Positions 58,892 through 64,000 of a stretch of 64,000 bases of DNA are shown here, one piece after another. Source of the DNA: VRUE01 sp963695835 (GTDB taxonomy: Bacteria; Actinomycetota; Thermoleophilia; Solirubrobacterales; 70-9); contig CAVOHR010000002.1 of assembly GCA_963695835.1 (NCBI GenBank), positions 510,690 through 574,689 on the forward strand, given 5' to 3'. Position 1 is the first letter of the stretch. Every line of letters begins with the position of its first letter. The notes under the pieces were generated by a model. It was not told the origin of the DNA and did no database searches. It saw only the letters and a program-made list of their open reading frames with translations. The position numbers and the translations under genes were made by a program.

Positions 58892-59281
58892 CTACCAGAG
58901 CGTGCGCTCCGGATCGAAGGCGCGCAGGCGCTTGTCCGCCGTGACGAGGCGCGCGTCGTGCTCGACCGCGGTGGCGTAGATCAGGCGGTCGATCGGGTCG
59001 CCGTGGAACTCGGCCGGATCGAGCCGGCCGGCCCGCAGCGAGGAGGAGACCGTCGGCGGCAGGGCGCGCACGTCGAGAACGCCCAGCGCGTCGGCGACCC
59101 AGGTGTCGATCGGCCGATCCATGCTCAGCCGGCCGCGCACGGCGAGATAGGCGATCTCCTGCAGCGAGACCAGGCAGATGGCGAGCTCCGAGTCCGACTC
59201 GACGGCCTCGAGCACCGGACGGCTGAGCCGCTCGCGCTCCCCCGCCAGCCAGACCAGGACGTGGGTGTCGAGCAGGATCAA
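58892..59281 (-). CDS. PIN-domain toxin
   Basis: A 129-residue PIN-domain protein. The start ILLDTHVLVWLAGERERLSR carries the first Asp; the later acidic residues are in LVSLQEIAYLA and GDPIDRLIYATAVEHDARLVTADK. TTG at 59281 is chosen because it overlaps the antitoxin stop (TTGA) and follows GGAGCAGGA; a longer start at 59299 would precede it by six codons. Pairs of PIN toxin and Phd antitoxin are common in actinobacteria. Confidence 0.85.
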   Translation of the reverse strand: MILLDTHVLVWLAGERERLSRPVLEAVESDSELAICLVSLQEIAYLAVRGRLSMDRPIDTWVADALGVLDVRALPPTVSSSLRAGRLDPAEFHGDPIDRLIYATAVEHDARLVTADKRLRAFDPERTLW

Positions 59282-59514
59282 TCCTGCTCCATGTCCCAAG
59301 GCCCCATCGAGAAGTAGATCAATTCCTCGTCGGTCATGTTGATCTTGACGCTGCCGCGCAGGTCGTCGGGACGGAGCGGCGGCTCCACCCGGGCGACTGG
59401 GCGGCCGTGCTTGGTGACCACCAGCGTCTCTCCCGTTTCCGCCACCTCGTCGAGCAGGCGCAGGCAGCGCGCCTTGAACTGCGTGGCGGTGATCTCTCGT
59501 TGGAGGTTGGACAT
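59278..59514 (-). CDS. Phd/YefM-type antitoxin
   Basis: A 78-residue antitoxin. SNLQREITATQFKARCLRLL then DEVAETGETLVVTKHGRPVARVEP is the Phd DNA-binding domain. The C-terminal half (SVKINMTDEELIYFSMGPWD) would neutralise the toxin. ATG at 59514; the ORF could be extended to 59565 but the shorter start fits the family. A palindrome directly upstream is the likely autoregulatory site. Confidence 0.85.
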   Translation of the reverse strand: MSNLQREITATQFKARCLRLLDEVAETGETLVVTKHGRPVARVEPPLRPDDLRGSVKINMTDEELIYFSMGPWDMEQD

Positions 59515-59515
59515 G

Positions 59516-59529
59516 ACCCTGGTCAGGGT
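59516..59529. promoter_or_regulatory. palindrome ACCCTG-GT-CAGGGT at the antitoxin start
   Basis: A perfect 6-2-6 inverted repeat right before the antitoxin ATG. Outer repeats ATGACC (59513-59518) and GGTCAT (59535-59540) flank it. It is well placed for autoregulation by the Phd-type antitoxin, covering the ribosome binding site. Confidence 0.45.
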
Positions 59530-59610
59530 ACCATGGTCATTTCGTCCAAGCAGATGCGCCTCCATGCCTCTCCAAGCCCGCAGAGACGAAATCTCTCCCC
59601 CCGGCGGCAG

Positions 59611-59841
59611 CTATGAAACGCCCGGCGTTCCCTCCAGCACCTCGCGCGCCCGCTCGGCGATCTCCTCGGCGACGAGGATCTGGCGCGGCCCGGCGGCGAG
59701 GAAGTCGGGGACGTCGAAGCCGGCCGCGCGCTTCAGCATGCTGGGTATGCCGTGCTCGGAGAGCAGGCCCTGGATCATTTCGGCCTCCGCCTGGTTCTGG
59801 GCGTAGGCGACCTTGACCAGCTTGCCGCTACTCGACGACAA
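59611..59841 (-). CDS. DUF2007-like small protein
   Basis: A 76-residue protein: LVKVAYAQNQAEAEMIQGLL and SEHGIPSMLKRAAGFDVPD, then RQILVAEEIAERAREVLE. This pattern matches DUF2007 signal-transducing-like proteins, whose fold binds small ligands or partners. TTG at 59841 overlaps the mec gene by 14 bp. It ends the moeZ-cysO-cysM-mec cluster. A role in sulfur metabolism is inferred only from position. Confidence 0.65.
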   Translation of the reverse strand: MSSSSGKLVKVAYAQNQAEAEMIQGLLSEHGIPSMLKRAAGFDVPDFLAAGPRQILVAEEIAERAREVLEGTPGVS

Positions 59842-60223
59842 GCTCGGCCTCGGCTATCTCCCCCTCGCGGATCCAGAAGCCCTTCAGGTCGGGAGCGCCC
59901 GCGTCGGCCAGCGAGGCGATCAGGTAGACCGCGTCGGGCCAGCCGGCCAGGTTGACGTCGGTCTGCGAGGGATAGGCGGCGCTCCTGGTGTGCGAGTGGT
60001 AGATCCCCACCAGCTCCTCCCCCGCCGCTTCGATCTCCTTCATCAAGCGGAACTGCTCCCTGGCGTCGATCGAGTAGCGCAGGGGGCTCGCCTCGGCGTT
60101 CTCGGCCCGGTAGACGGTGCGCGCCTCACCGTCCGCGCCGCCGACCATCCCGCAGCACTCGTTGGGCGTGTCGTCGCGCGCGTGGGCGACGATCTCGTCG
60201 ATCAGGCTCTGGGCGATTCGCAT
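59828..60223 (-). CDS. mec: JAMM peptidase Mec (releases cysteine from CysO)
   Basis: A 131-residue JAMM/MPN+ metalloprotease. The motif has the upstream Glu in TPNECCGMVGG and the HSHTRSAAYPSQTD zinc signature (HxHT-x6-SxxD), which is complete. In Mycobacterium tuberculosis, Mec removes cysteine from the CysO-cysteine adduct. ATG at 60223; a GTG at 60241 is possible and would overlap cysM. It follows cysM by 11 bp, as in the mycobacterial cluster. Confidence 0.88.
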   Translation of the reverse strand: MRIAQSLIDEIVAHARDDTPNECCGMVGGADGEARTVYRAENAEASPLRYSIDAREQFRLMKEIEAAGEELVGIYHSHTRSAAYPSQTDVNLAGWPDAVYLIASLADAGAPDLKGFWIREGEIAEAELVVE

Positions 60224-60234
60224 CGGGCTGGTGC

Positions 60235-61200
60235 TTACCACCAGACGGTGGAGTCCAGGTTCTCGATGTCGTCGATCGGTTTCGTGTAGACGCCGGAGGA
60301 GAGGTACTTCCAGCCGTCGTCGGGGATCAGGAAGACGACGTTGCCGCCCTCCAGCTCTTCGCCGATGCGGACCGCGATGCGGGCGATCGCGCCGGAGGAG
60401 ACGCCGGCGAAGACGCCCTCCTCGTCGAGCAGCTTGCGGGTCCAGACGATCGCGTCGCGGTTGGAGACCATGATTTTGCGGTCGATGATCGAGAGGTCGA
60501 TGATCGGCGGGATGAAGCCGTCCTCGAGCGAGCGCAGGCCGTGGACCATCTCGCCCTGCATCGGCTCCGCGGCGACGATCAGCGTCTCGGGGTCGTGCTC
60601 CTTGAGGCGGCGGCCGTTGCCCATCAGGGTGCCGCCGGTGCCGAGGCCGCCGACGAAGGCGGCCACCTCGTCGAGCTCCTCGAGGATCTCCAGCGCGGTG
60701 CCGTTGTAGTGGGCCAGCGGGTTGGCCTCGTTGCCGTACTGGTAGGGCATGTAGTAGCGCGAGCCCTCGGCCATCTCCAGCGCCACCTCGACCGCCCCGT
60801 TGGAGCCCTTGGCGCCCTCCGAGTAGACGATCTCCGCCCCGTACATCTCGAGCAGCTGGGTGCGCTCCCTGGTCACGTTGTCGGGCATCACGACCTTCAG
60901 CGAGTAGCCCTTGCGGCGGCAGATCATCGCCAGCGAGATGCCCGTGTTGCCGGAGGTCGGCTCGAGGATCGTCTGTCCCGGCTCGATCCGGCCCTCGGCC
61001 TCGGCGGTCTCGATCATCGAGCGGGCGACCCGGTCCTTGACCGAGCCGGTCGGGTTGCGACCCTCGAGCTTGGCGTAGATGCGGACGCCGGGCTTCGGCG
61101 AGAAGCGCGGCAGCTCGACCAGCGGCGTGTTGCCGATCGACTCGACGATGTCGCCGAAGCGTCCCCCGCAGGGTCTGTTTAGAAGCTCGTCGCGAAGCAT
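60235..61200 (-). CDS. cysM: CysO-dependent cysteine synthase CysM
   Basis: A 321-residue PLP enzyme. The PLP lysine is in NPTGSVKDRVARSMIETAEA, the substrate loop is EPTSGNTGISLAMICRRKGY, and the glycine loop is VGGLGTGGTLMGNGRRLKEH. The Mtb CysM, its likely closest relative, uses O-phosphoserine and CysO-thiocarboxylate. Next to cysO and mec, the same chemistry is expected. ATG at 61200 has a TATACT -10 box and the TACTT-CAAA-AAGTA operator just upstream. Confidence 0.93.
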   Translation of the reverse strand: MLRDELLNRPCGGRFGDIVESIGNTPLVELPRFSPKPGVRIYAKLEGRNPTGSVKDRVARSMIETAEAEGRIEPGQTILEPTSGNTGISLAMICRRKGYSLKVVMPDNVTRERTQLLEMYGAEIVYSEGAKGSNGAVEVALEMAEGSRYYMPYQYGNEANPLAHYNGTALEILEELDEVAAFVGGLGTGGTLMGNGRRLKEHDPETLIVAAEPMQGEMVHGLRSLEDGFIPPIIDLSIIDRKIMVSNRDAIVWTRKLLDEEGVFAGVSSGAIARIAVRIGEELEGGNVVFLIPDDGWKYLSSGVYTKPIDDIENLDSTVWW

Positions 61201-61211
61201 CGCTCTCCCGT

Positions 61212-61225
61212 TACTTCAAAAAGTA
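61212..61225. promoter_or_regulatory. TACTT-CAAA-AAGTA palindrome at the cysM promoter
   Basis: A 5-4-5 inverted repeat that overlaps the TATACT -10 box (minus strand, 61222-61227) of cysM, 12-25 bp before its start. The same 14 bases, with the extra TAGC, occur at 62869 before moeZ. A repressor binding here would block transcription of cysM and its downstream genes. Confidence 0.7.
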
Positions 61226-61237
61226 TAGCCACGGATT

Positions 61238-61365
61238 CTGAGACGGCCGCAAGCCAAGCCTGGCTAGGACGCAGGAGGGCCGGCAAGGGGAGCGCACAAT
61301 TAGTGCGTGACCCGCAGCCGGCCGACCGAGGACAACGCCAGGCGCAGCGTTTGCGGCCGTCTCAG
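61238..61365. repeat. 128-bp segment bounded by 15-bp perfect inverted repeats
   Basis: CTGAGACGGCCGCAA at 61238-61252 is exactly the reverse complement of 61351-61365. The 98-bp interior has further small hairpins (CGCAC-AATTA-GTGCG). The right arm covers the cysO stop codon. It could be a small mobile element remnant, a long terminator stem, or a structured RNA in the cysO-cysM intergenic region. No target-site duplication is visible. Confidence 0.5.
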
Positions 61366-61634
61366 CCGCCGGCCATCGCCGGGAGGATTACGACGGTGTC
61401 GCCATCCGAGACCGCGGTGTCCAGCCCGTCCAGCACCCGCACGTCCTCGTCGTTGAGGTAGACGTTGACGTAGCGGTTGAGGTCGCCGTCGGCGCCGAAC
61501 AGCTGCGACGCGGTGTCGGGGTGCGCCGCGGTCAGCGCCCGCAGGACCTCGCCGACGTCGGCGCCGGCGGCCTCGACCTCGGTCTGCCCCCCGGTCTGGG
61601 CGCGCAGCACCGGTGGTATGCGAACCGTCGCCAT
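61362..61634 (-). CDS. cysO: ubiquitin-like sulfur carrier CysO
   Basis: A 90-residue beta-grasp protein of the ThiS/MoaD/CysO family. Begins MATVRIPPVLRAQTGGQTEV and ends with VVILPAMAGG, whose final Gly-Gly is the site of thiocarboxylation. No other protein follows the Gly-Gly. It would be activated by the moeZ product and give its sulfur to CysM. ATG at 61634 lies 38 bp after moeZ. Confidence 0.93.
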   Translation of the reverse strand: MATVRIPPVLRAQTGGQTEVEAAGADVGEVLRALTAAHPDTASQLFGADGDLNRYVNVYLNDEDVRVLDGLDTAVSDGDTVVILPAMAGG

Positions 61635-61672
61635 CGGGGAGCGATCCTAGTCGAGCCGGCCCGCGGCAGTCC

Positions 61673-62833
61673 TCAGCCGGCGCAGAAGGCTTCATAGTCG
61701 GGAAACCTCCCCAGCTCGGAGTCGGGGGTCTCCGGCGCGTCGTCGCCGCAGATCGGGCAGTGGGGGTCGCGGCGCACCTTCAGCTCGGTGAAGCGGGTGC
61801 CCAGCGCCTCGTAGAGCAGCAGGCGACCGATCAGCGGGTCGCCGATCCCCAGCACCAGCTTCAGCACCTCGTTCGCCTGCAGCGTGCCCATCGTCCCGGC
61901 CATCACCCCGAGCACCCCGTTGGCGGAGCAGCTCGGCGCCAGCTCGGCCGGCGGCGGGGTCGGGTAAAGGCAGCGGTAGCAGGGCCCCTCGTAGGGGACG
62001 AAGGTCGAGATCTGCCCGTCGAAGCTGAGGATCGAGGCGGAGACGACCGGCTTGCGCAGCCGCACCGAGGCGTCGTTCAGCAGGTAGCGGGTGGGGAAGT
62101 TGTCGGCCCCGTCGACGATCACGTCGTAGCCGGAGAGCAGCTCGACGATGTTCGACGCGTCGAGCCGGGTGCGGTGCTCGACCGCCTCGACGTCGGGGTT
62201 GAGCGCTTCGATCGTCAGCCGCGCCGACTCGGTCTTCGGCGTGCCGATCCGTTCGGTGTTGTGGATCACCTGGCGCTGCAGGTTGGAGGCGTCGACGACG
62301 TCGTCGTCGACCAGGCCGATCGTGCCGATCCCCGCCGCGGCGAGGTAGAGCGCGGTCGGCGCGCCGAGCCCGCCGGCGCCGACCAGCAGCACCTTCGCGT
62401 CCAGCATCTTCAGCTGGCCGTCGACCCCGACCTCGGGCAGCAGCGTGTGGCGCGAGTAGCGGTCGCGCTGCTCGGGGGTCATCCCGGCGGCGGCAACCAC
62501 CGGCAGCCCCTGCTCCTGCCAGGCGAGGATCCCGCCGGCCATCGAGGCGACGTCCTCGTAGCCAAGCGCTTCCAGCTGTTCGGCCGCCGCGTAGGAGCGG
62601 TTGCCGCTGCGGCAGTAGACGATCGTCCGCGCCGACTTGTCCGGCGCCGCCGCCCCGATTTCGTCGCCGAGCAGGCCCGGCGGCACCAGCTTGCCGCCCT
62701 CCAGGTGGGACTCCTGGTACTCGTGCGGCTCGCGCGTGTCGACCAGGACGACGTCGCCGCCCTCGATCTCCTGCGCCGCCTCGAAGGGCTCGATCTCCTC
62801 GATCTGCTGCTTGGTCTGCGTGCCGATGGCCAT
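61673..62833 (-). CDS. moeZ: MoeZ-like sulfur carrier activating enzyme with N-terminal rhodanese domain
   Basis: A 386-residue fusion of a rhodanese domain (residues 1-110; catalytic Cys in VYCRSGNRSYAAAEQL) and a ThiF/MoeB E1-like domain (120-386; LLVGAGGLGAPTALYLAAAG, VDGADNFPTRYLLND, and zinc cysteines in CYRCLYP and HCPICG). It adenylates CysO and transfers sulfur to it. In M. tuberculosis MoeZ the rhodanese is at the C-terminus, so the domain order is swapped. ATG at 62833 follows AGGAGA; the operator-like palindrome lies upstream. Confidence 0.92.
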   Translation of the reverse strand: MAIGTQTKQQIEEIEPFEAAQEIEGGDVVLVDTREPHEYQESHLEGGKLVPPGLLGDEIGAAAPDKSARTIVYCRSGNRSYAAAEQLEALGYEDVASMAGGILAWQEQGLPVVAAAGMTPEQRDRYSRHTLLPEVGVDGQLKMLDAKVLLVGAGGLGAPTALYLAAAGIGTIGLVDDDVVDASNLQRQVIHNTERIGTPKTESARLTIEALNPDVEAVEHRTRLDASNIVELLSGYDVIVDGADNFPTRYLLNDASVRLRKPVVSASILSFDGQISTFVPYEGPCYRCLYPTPPPAELAPSCSANGVLGVMAGTMGTLQANEVLKLVLGIGDPLIGRLLLYEALGTRFTELKVRRDPHCPICGDDAPETPDSELGRFPDYEAFCAG

Positions 62834-62868
62834 GCCGTCTCCTAAATACCCTAAATCCCGATCAGCTT

Positions 62869-62882
62869 TACTTCAAAAAGTA
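62869..62882. promoter_or_regulatory. TACTT-CAAA-AAGTA palindrome at the moeZ promoter
   Basis: Identical to the site at 61212-61225, again overlapping a TATACT -10 box (minus strand, 62879-62884). It lies 36 bp before the moeZ start, so it would control moeZ and cysO. An Rrf2-family regulator begins 1 kb away at 63901. Confidence 0.7.
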
Positions 62883-62962
62883 TAGCGCCCGGCGACAACC
62901 TCACCCTCCGCTGTTCCTTCGGTCCGCTATCTCGGGCAAAGGAGCAGCGGAGGGAAGGGATT

Positions 62963-63823
62963 TCAGCCGAGGCTCGGGCGCATCTGCCGCAACCTCTTCA
63001 CCCGCTCCTCGATCGGCGGGTGGGTCGAGAAGAGGCCGGCGATGCCCTTGCTGGAGAAGGGCTTGACGATGTAGAGCGGCTCGGCCGCCTGGTTGACCTG
63101 CATCGGCATCGCCGTCGCCCCCTGCTCGAGACGCAGCAGGGCGCTGGCCAGCGACTCCGGGTTGCCGCAGATCTCCGCCCCGCCGGCGTCGGCGGCGTAC
63201 TCGCGCTGGCGCGAGATCGAGAGCTGGATGATCGTCGCCGCGATCGGCGCCAGCAGGACCAGCGCCAGCGAGGCGACCAGGCTGAGCGGCGACTCGTCGT
63301 CGCTGCCGAACCAGAGCAGCATGTAGGCGAGGTAGGTGATCGCCGCGCCGATCGCCGAGGCGACCGACTGGATCAGGATGTCGCGGTGCTTGACGTGCGC
63401 CAGCTCGTGCGACAGCACGCCGCGCAGCTCGTCTTCGGAGAGCAGGTTGAGGATACCGCGCGTCACCGCCACCGCGGCGTGGTCGGGGTTGCGGCCGGTG
63501 GCGAAGGCGTTGGGCTGGTCCTGCGGGATCACGTAGAGGCGCGGCATCGGCAGGCGGGCGCGGGTGGTCAGTTCACGGACCGCCTCGTAGAGCTTCGGCG
63601 CTTCCGATTCGGAGATCGGCTTGGCGCGGCTCATCGCCAGCGCCATCTTGTCGCTGAAGAAGTAGGAGCCGAGGTTGATCAGCAGGGCGAAGCCGAGGAA
63701 CAGCGCCGCCGTGCTCGGGCCGCCGATCAGGGCGCCGATCACGACCAGCAGGCCGGAGAGGGTCGCCAGCAGGATCGTGGTCCGCAGCGTCGCCCCGAAG
63801 GTCGACTGCTTGGTGGTGCTCAT
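62963..63823 (-). CDS. htpX: HtpX membrane metalloprotease
   Basis: A 286-residue M48 membrane protease. The zinc motif is LSHELAHVKHRDILIQSVAS, the third ligand Glu is in SRQREYAADAGGAE. Hydrophobic segments lie before and after the motif (LLATLSGLLVVIGAL, AAITYLAYMLLWFG, ALVLLAPIAATIIQLS). It degrades misfolded membrane proteins under stress. ATG at 63823 follows AGGAG by nine bases; TTG at 63832 is less likely. It diverges from the Rrf2 gene. Confidence 0.93.
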   Translation of the reverse strand: MSTTKQSTFGATLRTTILLATLSGLLVVIGALIGGPSTAALFLGFALLINLGSYFFSDKMALAMSRAKPISESEAPKLYEAVRELTTRARLPMPRLYVIPQDQPNAFATGRNPDHAAVAVTRGILNLLSEDELRGVLSHELAHVKHRDILIQSVASAIGAAITYLAYMLLWFGSDDESPLSLVASLALVLLAPIAATIIQLSISRQREYAADAGGAEICGNPESLASALLRLEQGATAMPMQVNQAAEPLYIVKPFSSKGIAGLFSTHPPIEERVKRLRQMRPSLG

Positions 63824-63900
63824 GCCGCTCAACTCCTAGGTAGATGGATGAGCCGATTATGACGCAGCGCCATAACCGACTGTCTCGGTAGGATTTAAGC

Positions 63901-64000
63901 ATGCTGTTCTCGACGAAAGCGGAGTACGGAGTGCGGCTGATGGTCGAGCTTGGCCGCCAGCCCGGTTCCTCGCCGATCTCGCTTAGCGTCGTGGCCGAAG
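63901..64000 (+). CDS. Rrf2-family regulator, 5' part only
   Basis: The first 33 residues MLFSTKAEYGVRLMVELGRQ then PGSSPISLSVVAE match the N-terminus of Rrf2-family winged-helix regulators (CymR, IscR). The gene runs out of the window. CymR-type members control cysteine metabolism, and IscR members control iron-sulfur cluster genes; the cysteine residues that decide cluster binding are beyond the window. It is a strong candidate for the regulator of the TACTT-CAAA-AAGTA sites. Confidence 0.85.
   Translation, partial: MLFSTKAEYGVRLMVELGRQPGSSPISLSVVAE

Noticed and set aside
63857..63875. TTATG-N9-CATAA between htpX and the Rrf2 gene
   Set aside because: It could be an operator, but the arms are only five bases and no second copy was seen.
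1..64000. tRNA, rRNA, CRISPR arrays and insertion sequences
   Set aside because: I looked for cloverleaf-like GC stems with the TTCGA loop, regularly spaced repeats, and transposase-like proteins, and recognised none. A dedicated search tool could still find a short RNA gene.

Overview
The window is a 64 kb, very GC-rich, gene-dense stretch of an actinobacterial chromosome. Many genes overlap their neighbour by 1-4 bases (ATGA, GTGA, TTGA or TGATG junctions), and GTG and TTG starts are common. Several features point to an actinobacterium: a GuaB3-type IMPDH family protein, a CysO/CysM/Mec/MoeZ cysteine pathway, and gene order recalling Mycobacterium tuberculosis (rplM-rpsI-glmM-glmS-nnr-alr; rph-rdgB near cysM-cysO-mec). 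An A2-type ('YSHP') cytochrome oxidase, DUF3352 lipoproteins and Flp-type pilins suggest the class Thermoleophilia (Solirubrobacterales relatives). That placement is inference only. No tRNA, rRNA, CRISPR array, insertion sequence or prophage was recognised.

Layout. 1-7 kb: two co-translated acyl-CoA dehydrogenase subunits feeding into a radical SAM enzyme, heme A synthase, a SPASM radical SAM protein, a DegV protein and a LysR regulator. 7-8.3 kb: an acetate kinase remnant and a small two-helix membrane protein. 8.3-14 kb: an aa3-type oxidase operon (ctaC-ctaD-universal stress protein-ctaE) preceded by a glycosyltransferase. 14-20.3 kb: a secreted protein, an amidase with a small partner, a three-gene ABC-2 exporter and a toxin-antitoxin-like pair. 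20.3-31.2 kb: a housekeeping run on the minus strand (infA, cca, alr, CBS protein, nnr, DUF3352 lipoprotein, glmS, glmM, rpsI, rplM). 31.2-36.4 kb: a cyclic-di-AMP riboswitch with an M23 peptidase, then a zinc uptake operon (permease-binding protein fusion, ATPase, permease, Zur) with a Zur-box-like palindrome. 36.4-50.7 kb: guaA, guaB3, a PfkB sugar kinase, a D-Ala-D-Ala carboxypeptidase, a LysM protein, a frameshifted pyrF, HU, tldE/tldD, a cation efflux protein, rdgB, rph, a VapBC pair and a pilin. 50.8-58.8 kb, plus strand: a glycosyltransferase, a coiled-coil protein, nadB, a fused hydantoinase A-B protein and two uncharacterised genes. 58.9-64 kb: a second PIN module, the cysteine pathway genes, htpX and the start of an Rrf2 regulator.

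How the genes work together. CtaA makes heme A for CtaD. GlmM and GlmS supply the amino sugar for peptidoglycan, Alr supplies D-alanine, and the M23 peptidase and carboxypeptidase remodel the wall; the peptidase sits behind a c-di-AMP riboswitch. MoeZ activates the ubiquitin-like CysO, CysM uses CysO-thiocarboxylate, and Mec releases cysteine. Two promoters in that cluster carry the same TACTT-CAAA-AAGTA palindrome, and an Rrf2 regulator lies nearby.

Most notable observations: an exactly in-frame 45-nt perfect palindrome inside glmM; a 16-bp hairpin that would bury the ribosome binding site of a radical SAM gene; a permease-lipoprotein fusion in the zinc transporter; a shared operator-like motif in the cysteine cluster; a 143-residue acidic extension on ribosomal protein S9; and a one-base frameshift in pyrF.
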